DNA of 64,000 nucleotides from Ciona savignyi (taxonomy: Eukaryota; Chordata; Ascidiacea; Phlebobranchia; Cionidae), in the NCBI GenBank assembly GCA_000149265.1, contig CH002564.1, positions 248,321-312,320 of the forward strand. The letters run 5' to 3'. This document shows, piece by piece, positions 31,224 through 42,934 of the stretch. Both the position numbers and the translations under genes were made by a program. The number at the start of each line of letters is the position of its first letter. Position 1 is the first letter of the stretch. Under the pieces are notes generated by a model. The model saw only the letters and a list, made by a program, of their open reading frames with translations. It was not told where the DNA came from and did not search any database.

Positions 31224-34200
31224 ATGTCTGCGAAGGATAGAAATATTCGGGAAGATGTGATTTCTGATCCGAATTTTGTAAATGGAAATTCCGTCCGGAT
31301 TCACACGTACAAGCGCAGATGGTTGGTTTTGCTCTCCTTGTCAATTCTGGTGTTCACCAATTCCATGTCTCGACTGGCGTTTGGTCCAATTGCGTACACC
31401 GCCGCCACCTTCTATGAAACCGAGGTAACATTTTCATTTTTTTGTGTTTTTTTGTGCGTTAAAGGAAACATATTAAATTTGTCCCCTATTTATTTTTATT
31501 GTAGATATATGTACTACATAAAAGATTGAAAAGATACAAAGCAAGCAAGCACATATATAACATTGCTTGATTTTATGGTCGAATTTAATTTTTTTATACC
31601 AAGAATTTTTTTAACTAATCTTGTTTAATGAAGAAAACGCATCGGCGTACCTGTTAAGTGTCAACAAACAAAATATGTGGAACGGTTTAATAACATACAA
31701 AATCAGTATACCTCCGTTTATAATCAATTTCACGGTTATCATGACGATTTTTGGTCAGAAATATTTGATATACTAGTATAGTAAAGCTATTAAGTGCAGA
31801 TTATTTAGCTAGAAATAATTTAGTCAGAATTAAAGGTTAATTTTTCAAGATATTTCGATATGGCTACGGCTCAATATGAAAAGGACAATTTCACGATTTT
31901 CGTTGCACTCTTCCCTTATATAGCATGATGAAAACTGTTATTTTAGCCCCAGACACTCGACACTGGATTAACCTTAATCACTTATCAATGGCACAATACT
32001 TGCATTATGTCAAAACTAAGCAGTTAGTAGTATATCGGATTACGTAATCGGTCTGTGGTTCAATCATATTTTTATTCAAGTGAAGTGTGTTCAATCATAT
32101 TATGGTCCCTTTACCCTTGGGTACCTTTTAAACTTGCATGTCCGGCATATCAGCCCAGTCCGTTAGAGCGTCAGCCGGCAGCAAAACGGTTAATGGAATA
32201 GAAACCAGTTGCTAGACTTCCCCTGAACCTGTTAAATTCTTGAATTGCCCTGTAACAGTAAAAACGTCTAAATTGTATACAGCCACTGCAGTAGCTTCAT
32301 TATACGACAATGGCCACAAGGCAATCTAACGATTGTCCTAGCGATAACGCCCAATGCGTTTCTCATCCAAAAAGATAATTACTATCCTGTCTTGACAGTA
32401 GTGTGAAATTGTTGACTGTTTGACCTTATATTTGATTTGTCCAAATATATCGTGAAAATGTTAACCCACCCATGATATGGTAAATGGTACAAAATTATAG
32501 TTGTATTGAATCAATCGGCAATATGCAATCGTTTACCTTCTGTTGTAGTCATATAATTAACAGCCGAGCGCTACTTGTTGTCTTATGGTTATATGAAAAC
32601 TAAACAAAACAGCATTAGAACGTTTTTTGAGCCGAATGGTTAACGCGACCGATTTATTTAGTGACGAGCTTATCATTAGATCAAACCTTTGCCCCGTGAG
32701 AAAACTATTCACAAAATAATAAAATCTTTACAACACTGTGTTTTTTAATCTTCTGTGACCTGAAACTTACATTAGAATAAGCGTATTCCAAGTTTAAATC
32801 TGATATTTTTAGGTTGGCACGATCAACTGGTTCGCTATAGTGTACATGGTGGTTGGAATACCTTTCGGTTTGGTTGCCACATGGATAATGGGAAGAATCG
32901 GAATCCGCTTTTCCATCGTTGGTGCAGCATGGGTCAATCTGATCGGATGTGTTCTTAGAACTTGTAGTGCGTTGGAAGGTTTAGAGAGCGACCTGAGACT
33001 TGGATTGGTGTTTACTGGTGAGTTGCCACTTTAAACCATACTATCAAGAAATCCAAAAAGTCGGGTGCCCCTCTGAAAATTCACCACTTGCCCACTCGAC
33101 GAGGTGCCACCATATTGGACTATATATGAAGATTTCATCTCGTGTGGCAAGAAATCTGACTAGTGCCCGTATTATACTTTCCCTTGTTTTTTGTCCTCGT
33201 GGACGTTATATATTTATGATTAGAGCAATGCAACTTAAGTACCCTTTATGTCTATAAAATAAACTTCTCAAATGCAAGTTGTACCTTTCACAATTCTAGT
33301 GTTCTTTTTTTCAAGGCTGCTGAAATATTTTTATAAATGCGACTCCAGGCGAATGTAGAATTCCGATTTTTTGATGGCATCCAAGAACATTTCCGACTAC
33401 TTGAGTTTTTTTTTAACCAATTTATACAAGCAGCACAAATTCAGATAGAATCACTGTGGTTGTATTTTTGTTTAATGATTATCCAAAGCTGGCCGTATCC
33501 ACGAATGACGTTTGTCAAATAAAACATTTGGTGGGTCCGGCTTAACACAACACGGGTAAATCCTATCATACCCCCAAAGTCGGGTTACCATTTTATAGCG
33601 TCGTGTTAAGTTTGTAAATCTTTACCTAGAATAATACCTATTGTGGCGGTAGGTCCTTCCGTTCTTGTTAAGCCAGTCATGTATATCTTCTCTTTGTTCA
33701 TAAGTTTATTTTTCCAGGTCACGTATTGTCCGCAATGGCACAACCAATCTTCATGTTTGCGCCAACAAAAATATCGGCTGTTTGGTTTCCCGCCAACCAA
33801 CGTGCTATTGCAAACACCATCGGTACCTCCAGTAACCCACTCGGCATATTGGCAGCAAATCTACTCTCGCCTATAATAGTTAAAGTGCCAAGAGACATTT
33901 TAAAGATGCAGATCGTGTTTGCCTGTCCAGCAGGTAAATATTATTTTGGCGGATTTCGACTTGACTGTTACTATCAGTCAATCACCTTTCTGGTACGGAT
34001 AATTTTTGTTCCTACGGTTGGACCAATGTCGGTAAAAACTAAAAAGAGGGAAATAGGGAAAAGGGAAGTCGGAAAACTGCATAGTAAAATAAAGATTGTG
34101 GCATTTGAGTTAGTTTTAAAGTTGGCGTTGGTGTTTAGGTTAGTTCTGGGTTAAGATTAGTGTTTAGCGCAGGGTTATAGTTAGTGTCCATAGTTTTGGT

Positions 34201-37200
34201 ATGCAATTTCCCCTTTCTTCTTTTCTCTATACCCCTTTTTTATAGTGTTGCCAACCAATGTCCGTATAGTGCTGTATCGAAAGGGACACGCGTGGGGCAT
34301 GTTCGGTTTCTATCCGTACACACAACGGAATACAGACTAACGCGTGACAGATTTATAATCCGTCTACTGACTTCACTAACTATTACGTTTTACGAATTGG
34401 ACATACATATTTTTATTGTTATTCTTTGTCCAAAGTGCAAACCGTTTGTAACAAACATAATTTGTCGTCAAAACGCCAACAAGACGCATGTCGAATCAGG
34501 TTAAAACCGCTAGGACAATAAGCTGTCAGATAAGGCTAAAACTTTTTAGGGCTATTGGCCGGTATATTACAGATATTTATTTACCTTGCCTATATACTTA
34601 TATATCAAACCGCGTAAATTTGTAAATTGACGTTGTACCATGTCTGTGCTAAACGTTAGTTGCAGTCCTAAAACGTTATAAGACGTAAGAAAGTGCCACT
34701 AAGTGAATTCACATATTTTATTTTCATAAATCATGCAATCGTTTGTTTTTCAGTGGTCGGTGCCCTATGTGCCACGTTTTGTATTCGAAGTAATGCCCCA
34801 CCTCTGCCGCCTTCAGAGAGTGCCGAAATAACTCCACGGCCATTTTGGAGCGACCTTAAAACGTTGGTCAAGAATCCGTAAGTGATGTAATTTTGGGATT
34901 ATGCCTTTCGAGGTTTTGATTTTATCTCGTGCAAGCTGTTGGTATAGTTCCTTTTACCGTTTAGGGGCCTGCGGGCGAGATTGCGTGCTGCTTGAACTGT
35001 GTACAATTGTTTGTGAAAATTACGACATTATAAGATCAAAATTAATTCCGAAAAAATACCCAAATCTAGTTTTATTTTCCTACCTGTACTGCTAAATTAT
35101 AGGTGGACTTAAGTAGCAGCTATTTCGGAGTCGATTTTTAAAATAGACTTTAAACTGAAATTCGATTTTTCCCGTAATTGCACTGAAAACATTCAATTTT
35201 ATATGGAAATGCTTTGTATTAAAACTGTTATTAACTGGGGTTAAAGATAAGTGCAAGCACCATGATCCCTTCGGTGTGTTTTGGCCTGTATGTGTCATTG
35301 TTCAGACACTTTACTTTGAAAAACTATGTCATATAACATGACAAATATATTAGGTATACCGTACGCGCACGTGATCTAAAGTGTCTGTTATTCATTGTCC
35401 CTTGCGGTTATTCTTTATATAGATAAACTTACGTGAGTGACACTGATTTCATACAAAGGTCTTCAAAACAGAATAAAAATTGGACAAAAAGGTGTAAAAG
35501 TTTTATAAATGCCAACATGAATGGTATGCCTATTTCCAAAAAAATGATATATTTGGGCTAACTTAGGCATAATTTCCGATATATCTTTCCGAACATATTT
35601 AACTATAAATGAACTAACAATTCGTTGCTTTTTATACAGTCACTACTGGATTTTGTTCTTAAGTGTTGGTGGGGGTATTGGCATATATACCGCTATCACT
35701 GTTTTTCTTGAGCAAATACTCTGTCCCTGGGGTTATTCCGACTTTTTTGTTGGCGTAGTTTGCGGAACGTGTCTGGTACTAGCTGGTGTGATCGGTGCTG
35801 CAATAGCTGGTTTAATCGCCGATCGCACCAAACGCTTTGTGTTGGTGGCAAAATGTACGTTCCTACTCTGTATTGGATCGGTGGTACTTTTCGCTCTAAC
35901 TCAGGTACTTGTTTTTGTCGTTCTTTTGTTCGCCGTTTATTTTCATATCTTTGTTACAGTACAAGATTTATGGGCAGTCGCAGTCATTGGAAAATACGCT
36001 TAACATCACTATCTAGATTAAATTTTGACAAAGTGTGATCTAAAACAAGCATTTAAAATGTAGTGTGGTAAATTATCAACCATTCAAGGTTATTACAGCA
36101 TTGATAACCTTAATTTACAAATCGAATGTTCTGTACGTAAACTGTTAATTTCCTCAGAACCGACACTTTCAAAATGCATTGGTCGCGGTCTCGTGCGGCC
36201 TGATTGGATTTTACGGCATGCCGCTCTTCCCACTCGGAAACGAGCTTGTTGTCGAAACGACTTATCCTGCCGAACCGTCCTCGAGCACAGGGCTGGTATT
36301 TCTCAGTGGCCAACTTCAGGGGATGCTTTTAATACTGACCATGCAAAATTTGGCCAACCCTGTGTCGGAACACTTCACAAACCTAACAAGGTATAGCAGG
36401 TTATGACGAACTAGTAACGAATGCATTTCTTTCGCCGATGTTTGCTTAAAAGTCGGTTCGTTTAATCAAAACCGCCGTGCAGCTGTCTGAATATTTACTT
36501 GTTAGTACTTTGGATAGGATAGGATATTCATGTTTATCCCCGTGAATGGGACAACCAAGGGGTTAACATACGAACATAATCGTCAGATCACCTCGCGCCC
36601 ACCGTCGGGTTACCGAAGCTATTGCAGTGTGTTGTGTATTATTCACATGTTTCTTCAATTAGAACCCATTAATCAGCTGAGTTCAGGCAATGTCCGTTAA
36701 GTGCCTTGCCCAAGGACACAACCGACTAGCTAGCGACCAGTTTCGCACCTGCAACTTTTCGGTTGAAAGTCGTCGCACTAAACCACCAGACAAACCGGTC
36801 GGACTAACTTTGTATAGCACTTTTATCGAAATAGGAGTATTTGTAACTTTATTAAAAGTAAATGGTTAAGACAGTAGGCTATCTAATACTGGACGTATGC
36901 TAAGAGCTATACTTTTCTTCAAGCCGTTATTTAGAACCTGCTGACAACTGTATAGAAAGAATTGAGCAATAATCAAATAAACAAACAAATCTAAATAAAA
37001 TGAATAACCTTCGGTAAATGACCCTATCGGTTGTTTAAATCATAAGTTTTTTCGCTTTAAGTCCGATTTGTCTTTTATCCACCTATAGGTGTAACTCGGA
37101 GAATTACTCGAAGAAATGGCTGAAACCGACAGTCCGGGATATGACGACGCCATGTTACGCATTGATGGGATACTCTATATTCGTTTGCCTCGTCTTTGTG

Positions 37201-37839
37201 ATTTTCTTTCGGACCGATTACCGTCGTATCAAGCTGGAAGAAACTGCAAGGGAAACGTACGTGGTATAAATTTTACTTTTTAATGGATAACATTGCATGT
37301 GTTAGTTTGGCCTGTTTTGTCGATTAAACATACCCAAAATAGTATTTGTGAAATAATTTACTTCTTTATTGTAAGATAATTGTGGCTGCAATAATAACGT
37401 TTTAAAGATTATTAATTGTTGTAATTATGCTTATACAGCACGAAAAGGGATCGGTGTACTAAATACGAAATGAATGATACCCAAACCCTTTTAAAGAATT
37501 CGCACATTGCGGCAAATGTGGTAACATTATACTTTAGTACGTTGCGGTAGTTATATACTCTTGCCGTTTTTTTTAATAATTTGTCATAATATTTCTAGTA
37601 TAAATTAATTACATTACAAATAGCAATATGGCAGCTGTTAAACCGCGCAAATATGGGCGTTCAGATGTTAGATTACTAGGCATTGCATTCGAACTGCAGA
37701 ATTATGACTTAACGCTTATACTTTATTTTTCAGTAATGAGGCGAAAGGGGTGGATGCGAGTACGGACTTACATGAGAGTGAAAGTTCTTGCACTAGTGCT
37801 GACCAATTGCATGTGAACTCGACTATTGAAGCAAAATAA
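31224..37839 (+). CDS. SLC49A3: SLC49A3 (MFSD7)-type major facilitator transporter, complete, 8 exons, 505 residues
   Basis: This is a multi-pass membrane transporter of the SLC49 branch of the major facilitator superfamily; its substrate is not established. Exons: 31224-31424, 32813-33017, 33718-33933, 34754-34877, 35640-35904, 36158-36390, 37089-37256, 37734-37839. All have GT-AG borders and the frame is preserved (1518 nt). Aligned from memory with human SLC49A3, matching stretches include the first helix after KRRWLVLLSLS, INWFAIVYMVVGIPFG, the PTKISAVWFPANQRAIAN loop, SNPLGILAANLLSP, LEQILCPWGYS, ADRTKRF, the helix before GLIGFYGMPLFPLGNELVVE, STGLVFLSGQLQGM and the closing FFRTDYRRIKLE. 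About twelve hydrophobic helices are expected and seen. Length is slightly below the human protein. The C-terminal tail is polar and ends STIEAK. Other SLC49 members (FLVCR1/2, DIRC2) match less well in the WFP and LEQILC blocks. Confidence 0.9.
32630..32690 (+). mobile_element. Second tRNA-like repeat family, relic
   Basis: GAGCCGAATGGTTAACGCGACC resembles a tRNA-Ser/Leu 5' half (GGCCGAATGGTTAACGCG) and matches copies at 38940 and 40315. It is intronic to SLC49A3. Confidence 0.5.
34031..34253. mobile_element. 223-bp MITE with 9-bp target duplication ACCAATGTC
   Basis: ACCAATGTC occurs at 34022-34030 and 34254-34262. The left end AACTAAAAAGAGGGAAATAGGG and the right end CCCCTTTTTTATAGTGTTGC are imperfectly inverted. 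The core is GTTAGTTTTAAAGTTGG-like. It is the same family as 15318, in SLC49A3 intron 3. Confidence 0.82.
36512..36803 (-). mobile_element. tRNA-derived SINE, full-length copy
   Basis: A well-preserved reverse copy in SLC49A3 intron 6: tail GGATAGGATAGGATATTCATG, body CGTCAGATCACCTCGCGCCC, and head complement CACTAAACCACCAGACAAAC ending CCGGTCGG. Confidence 0.9.
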
Positions 37840-38159
37840 TCAACGTAAAATGCACCCCATGCTTTGGGTACTGATGTCATTGGTCGTCAACAAGTGATTT
37901 AGTAGCATAGAGGCGACACCTGTCTTCGATCTTTATTTCATGTTTGGGTATTAAATATAGCTGCCTTAAACCGTTTTTAATTGGAATTAGGTGGTTTAGT
38001 AAAACCAAGATGTATGCAATTTTGGAATTTCAAAGTGACAAGAACTTGTGTTTATAGCCGATATGGTATCTGCGTTGCATAAGATCCGTGTATTTCTTTT
38101 TTTACTTGAGAACTAACATTTGAAAACCACGATGGGCTCGTTTCTCGGATCGTTTTGTT

Positions 38160-39310
38160 TAAAAGGTTCGGTCGGTATATGTATCGGTCGCGTATAATCA
38201 TTCAGCCATACGACCGGTCTTGAATTCTTTTTTTTATTGTTTTAACAAGCGANNNNNNNNNNNNNNNNNNNNNNNNNNNNNNNNNNNNNNNNNNNNNNNN
38301 NNNNNNNNNNNNNNNNNNNNNNNNNNNNNNNNNNNNNNNNNNNNNNNNNNNNNNNNNNNNNNNNNNNNNNNNNNNNNNNNNNNNNNNNNNNNNNNNNNNN
38401 NNNNNNNNNNNNNNNNNNNNNNNNNNNNNNNNNNNNNNNNNNNNNNNNNNNNNNNNNNNNNNNNNNNNNNNNNNNNNNNNNNNNNNNNNNNNNNNNNNNN
38501 NNNNNNNNNNNNNNNNNNNNNNNNNNNNNNNNNNNNNNNNNNNNNNNNNNNNNNNNNNNNNNNNNNNNNNNNNNNNNNNNNNNNNNNNNNNNNNNNNNNN
38601 NNNNNNNNNNNNNNNNNNNNNNNNNNNNNNNNNNNNNNNNNNNNNNNNNNNNNNNNNNNNNNNNNNNNNNNNNNNNNNNNNNNNNNNNNNNNNNNNNNNN
38701 NNNNNNNNNNNNNNNNNNNNNNNNNNNNNNNNNNNNNNNNNNNNNNNNNNNNNNNNNNNNNNNNNNNNNNNNNNNNNNNNNNNNNNNNNNNNNNNNNNNN
38801 NNNNNNNNNNNNNNNNNNNNNNNNNNNNNNNNNNNNNNNNNNNNNNNNNNNNNNNNNNNNNNNNNNNNNNNNNNNNNNNNNNNNNNNNNNNNNNNNNNNN
38901 NNNNNNNNNNNNNNNNNNNNNNNNNNNNNNNNNNNNNNNGTTCGTGTGGCTGAATGGTCACCGCGACCGGTACTTATACCGATTCCGAATCAAATAAAAA
39001 CGGTCTCGATGACGAGTCCATCAGTTCTTCGAAAGACTCAATTAATTTGAGTCTCTGTAGGGTCTTGTGGCCAGTCACCACGACCGATATATATACCGAC
39101 TGCGAATCAAATAGAATCCATCGAGTCCATCAAGTATTCAAAATCGATTCTAAAAAAAGTTTGAATATCTTTTTTTTGGATTTAATAATACAATGAATGT
39201 GATTTGCTTTAGCTTTTTATCTTTATTTAAACGTCGGCCTCTATAATCATTCAGACATACGACCGGTCTGAATATCGGTTTTTTATTGAATCAACAAACA
39301 GCTTGCAGGT
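38160..39310. repeat. tRNA-like repeat copies flanking an assembly gap
   Basis: Left of the gap (38165-38222) and again at 39240-39280 the same sequence appears: TATAATCATTCAGCCATACG, then ACCGGTCT. Right of the gap, 38940-39130 holds two direct copies of GTGTGGCTGAATGGTCACCG, CGACCGGTA and CGAATCAAATA. The left copies are reverse-complementary to the right ones. The relation to tRNA is inferred from GGCTGAATGGT. Confidence 0.6.
38253..38939. other. Assembly gap (687 N)
   Basis: An unsequenced run flanked by inverted copies of one repeat family. ORFs spanning it are meaningless. Confidence 0.99.
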
Positions 39311-40920
39311 AAGTGCGACGCCTCTTACACCAACGGTTATAGGATCGAAACTGTGGATCGCAAATCGGTTGTGTCCTTAGGCAAGGCACTTAGCGGACAT
39401 TGACTGAACCCCAGTGGATAAGCGGGTTCTACCAAAATAAAGAAACGTCACAAGCGTATCAACATGACGGTTATATGTACGAATACGGTTTCTTACGTAT
39501 ACGCGAACTTGTTTGACTATTTTCGGTATGATATGACTATTTTTCCCGTACGTTTTCCCTGCCATGAGGACAAATGAGAATATACTATTCTTTACAACGA
39601 AAAATTGCACAAATGAAGTATTTTTGTATGAAAAGTGTCCTTGTGATATACAATATTTGTTGTTAAACTTCTGATAATTTTGCGCATCCGCTTTCAGTAT
39701 ATTATTTTCCCATCGTAGAATACATGTAGAATTGTAGAGTTTCAACACCTGAAAAATAAAGCCCACGATCAGAGGTGTTCTATTTTCTTTTATCGCCCTC
39801 TCGCGATGCTTTAGTAGGCTTAAAGAAACACCACACGTGTAAAGAAAATAAACAGTCGTCTGGTAAGAATATAATGAACGTTTGTTTTAAAGGTGGGAGA
39901 TTAGGTGGCTACAGCTTGCCGTAAATGACAGAATGTTTGTTGTTTTTGTTAAATGCTTGCACAAAGAGTTCGTCAACACGAAGGACCTTGATGATAGACT
40001 TTTCCCTTTATCCGACAATGATGTTTATGTTTTATCCCTATTATCGTGAAAACGCGGGAGAATTATCACACTGGCAATTGTCATTACCTCGACAACACGA
40101 AAGGGTGCGTTATCACACGGGTAACGATTACATTACGACAACTATCAAACCGGACCTATTGGAAAAAAACTTTTTTTGGAACGATAACAGTGTTCTGTTG
40201 TTCTTGGATTCAACCATACTGTACTGTACTAAACAATTGAATGTATACGCTCACGCCCAACAGGGGTCGTGACGAAATTCTTTGAGTTGCCGCGCCATTA
40301 TCATGTCTTGTACGGTTGTGTGGCCGAATGTTTAACGCGACCGATACATATAACGACTTCCATACAAAAACGATCCTACTGACAAGCCTATCATAGGTTT
40401 GGAACTTGTCTCGGTAAAAAAGCATGTCAATTTAGCTGCTATAGATTTGGCGCAATTTTAGATGCCAAATCTTTGGTACGTCTATTATAGCTGCCAAATA
40501 CACCCTTTTAGCTTTGACAGGTTAGCATTTGCGCTTTTTCCATATTTTTTAAACGCGCAAATCGTTTGAAGTTTGAACCTGTGCAGTTGCTATTCGTGCT
40601 GTAGTTGACTTTTTCATCAGTGTAACTACCCGACTATATAGGTGCGGGTTGCTAACACCCTTTCGTTGTGAAAAGTTGCAATAGTTTTAGACGGCTTCTC
40701 TTATTCAGAGTTTGAAGGTTTGTGCCACAAAGTATATTCTATTCTATAGAGTGTCGTAAATTCCCTTGCAGTGACTTTAAAATGTTTTACAGCATATTAA
40801 TTGTATATTAGTTAAAATTGCTAAATATTGGAGCTAGGTTATAGTTAATACCGTTATGATAACATGGGCGTTGAATCCATATCCACACGCGATTGCATTT
40901 TTATACCATCTAAGTTATAA

Positions 40921-41212
40921 GGATAGGATATGATATTCATCTTTATCCCCGTGAATTAGAAAACCAAGGGGGTTAACACACGGGCAATCGTCAGATTACC
41001 TCGCGCCCATCGTCGGGTTACCGGAGCTATTGCAGTGTGTTGTATATGATAGACGCACGTTCCTTTAATTTGGTAGAACCCATTAATCCGCTGGGTTCAG
41101 GCAATGTCCGTAAAGTGCCTTGCCCAAGGACACAACCGACTTGCTAGCGACCAGTTTCGCACCTTCAACGTTTTGATTGAAAGGCGACGCACTTAACCGT
41201 TAGACCAACGGA
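40921..41212 (-). mobile_element. tRNA-derived SINE, full-length copy
   Basis: Reverse orientation: GGATAGGATATGATATTCAT tail, CGTCAGATTACCTCGCGCCC, AATGTCCGTAAAGTGCCTTG, then the head complement AAGGCGACGCACTTAACC. Confidence 0.9.
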
Positions 41213-41214
41213 CC

Positions 41215-41760
41215 ACACGTACCATAAATACAAAGGCATACCATAAATACAATGAACACCAGGCATATCAATACAGGGCCTACCACGTATACCTGTCACC
41301 CACCCACCACATTTACCATGAATACAGTATACACATCCTTATAGGCGTACAACGAGTAAAGTCCACGCCACACAGATATAAATACAGTGCAGCATGCAAC
41401 AAATACAGAGTACTCTATACACAGGCTTACTATGAATACAGGGACACCTCAACCATACAATAAATACGTTGTGTATTCCTAGATATACCAAGATCCACAA
41501 ATATCTTGTCCAACCCCTAGGCACATAACAAGTAGAGTAAACATACCAAGAAAACCCAGCAATATAATGCACCGACCCAGTCATACAATTAATACAAAGC
41601 ATACGCCCCGGCATACAGAGACCACACTGTAAAGACCTACACAAACGTCAAATATAGTTTAAACCTTCAGATATTTAATGTATACAGGCACATTCCGAGG
41701 GCATACAATGAGTACAAGCGTCCTCCGGCACGCACCTTCAGGCATATAACGAATATTTAC
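41215..41760. repeat. Highly degenerate tandem array, TACCATAAATACA-type unit
   Basis: Short cores such as CATACCATAAATACA, CATACAATAAATAC, TACTATGAATACAGG and CATACAATGAGTACAAG recur every 25 to 35 bp over about 540 bp. Units are too diverged to fix a consensus length by eye. The array starts right at the head of the preceding SINE. Confidence 0.6.
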
Positions 41761-42837
41761 TGAGCTCACATTCTGCTAATATATGCTAGGAGCATCTCAC
41801 AGTTTTGCTTTAAAGTTTCTTCATACTCCCAAGGGACAGCCAAGCCTGAAGAGTGCAATACTATCGATAACGTATGTGACCTATAGGTCAACAGATATGA
41901 GAGTGATCGAAACCGGTAATCGGATATTCGTTTGTATTTGCACACGGCACACAGCATACATTGCCGAAACTCAGTGATTTAAACAGTTGGTTACAAAATG
42001 TCTATCGGATAAACCAATTTAAAAAAGTAGGAGAACTGAGATTGTATGCTGTTCACGCAATGGCGTTTCCCGGTAATCGATGATTTTCCTCGGCAAATCA
42101 GAACACAACAATTTCACCACTTCGCTTCAGGAGTCGTTCAATCATTCATTCTGAATGTATTTACGTTATAAGCGGTTAATAAATTTTGAAATATGGAGGT
42201 AACCATTGGTATGGGGCTCATGCATCTTTTTTGTTCGCAATAAAACTATTCATGCATGTTCTATGTGAGTGCCCAGCAATTTCACACTCGTAGTATATTA
42301 TAAATGCTAAAGCTCTGATTGTTTTAAGGCGGATTTTCCGGTTTTGACGTGTTTTTTTTCTTATTTTATAAAGCTGAACTCTTAATGATCAAAAAGTAAT
42401 AAAATGGGGATTTTCTGGAACCTGGTTAAAGATAGATGTGGAGCATACGCATTTTTTGTATTTTTCTTCTGCATTTATTTATTTTATCTTAGTTTTGTGT
42501 TTCCACCTCATTCATATGCGTAAAAAGATTTTATTTATGATCGGTTATGTATATTTTATTTGGGAAAATTTTCCGGGGTAAACTGCTTTGGGTAATTTTA
42601 ATCCAGGTATGTTTTCCGATTTGTGTTGTACATCTTTAATTTTCTTAGAAAACAATGAATAATAGCTGGACTTATTTTTATATTCTAATGTTTATCATAT
42701 TTACATTTTGGTGATTTACTCATAATATGAAAGTTTGAACCTAATTTGCCGTTTTCATTTGGTACATTAAACAAACAAATTGTTTACTTGCATGCTTTTT
42801 ATTAACGTATCACACAATTTTTAAAGCACACGATAAT

Positions 42838-42843
42838 TTTATT
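42838..42843 (-). terminator. AATAAA polyadenylation signal for the decapeptide-repeat gene
   Basis: TTTATT on the plus strand reads AATAAA on the minus strand, 91 nt beyond the stop codon of the 42935-43264 gene, a normal 3' UTR distance. Confidence 0.5.
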
Positions 42844-42934
42844 CGGTGATACGTTGTGCTGGAGACTTGATCTGCAGGATTAAAATGTAATTTTATAACA
42901 GTGAACATTCAAAATGTTTTACCTCTATTTTTAC

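Larger units (their letters stand above)
37840..42837. other. Intergenic, repeat-dominated stretch
   Basis: Besides the gap and its flanking repeats: SINE fragment 39310-39450 (sense: GTTGTGTCCTTAGGCAAGGC), SINE relic 40025-40140, tRNA-like copy 40310-40400 (TGTGGCCGAATGTTTAACGCG), full SINE 40921-41212 and a degenerate array 41215-41760. 41800-42830 is AT-rich with no recognised feature. No gene is recognised. Confidence 0.55.

Noticed and set aside
30844..31260. 138-codon plus-strand ORF overlapping the SLC49A3 start
   Set aside because: No domain; it spans a probable 5' UTR/acceptor region and is in a different frame from the well-supported SLC49A3 exon 1.
38220..39050. Long ORFs across 38253-38939
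   Set aside because: They consist almost entirely of unsequenced N positions.
39925..40272. 115-codon plus-strand ORF
   Set aside because: It overlaps a decayed SINE (ATCACACGGGTAACG segment) and shows no domain.
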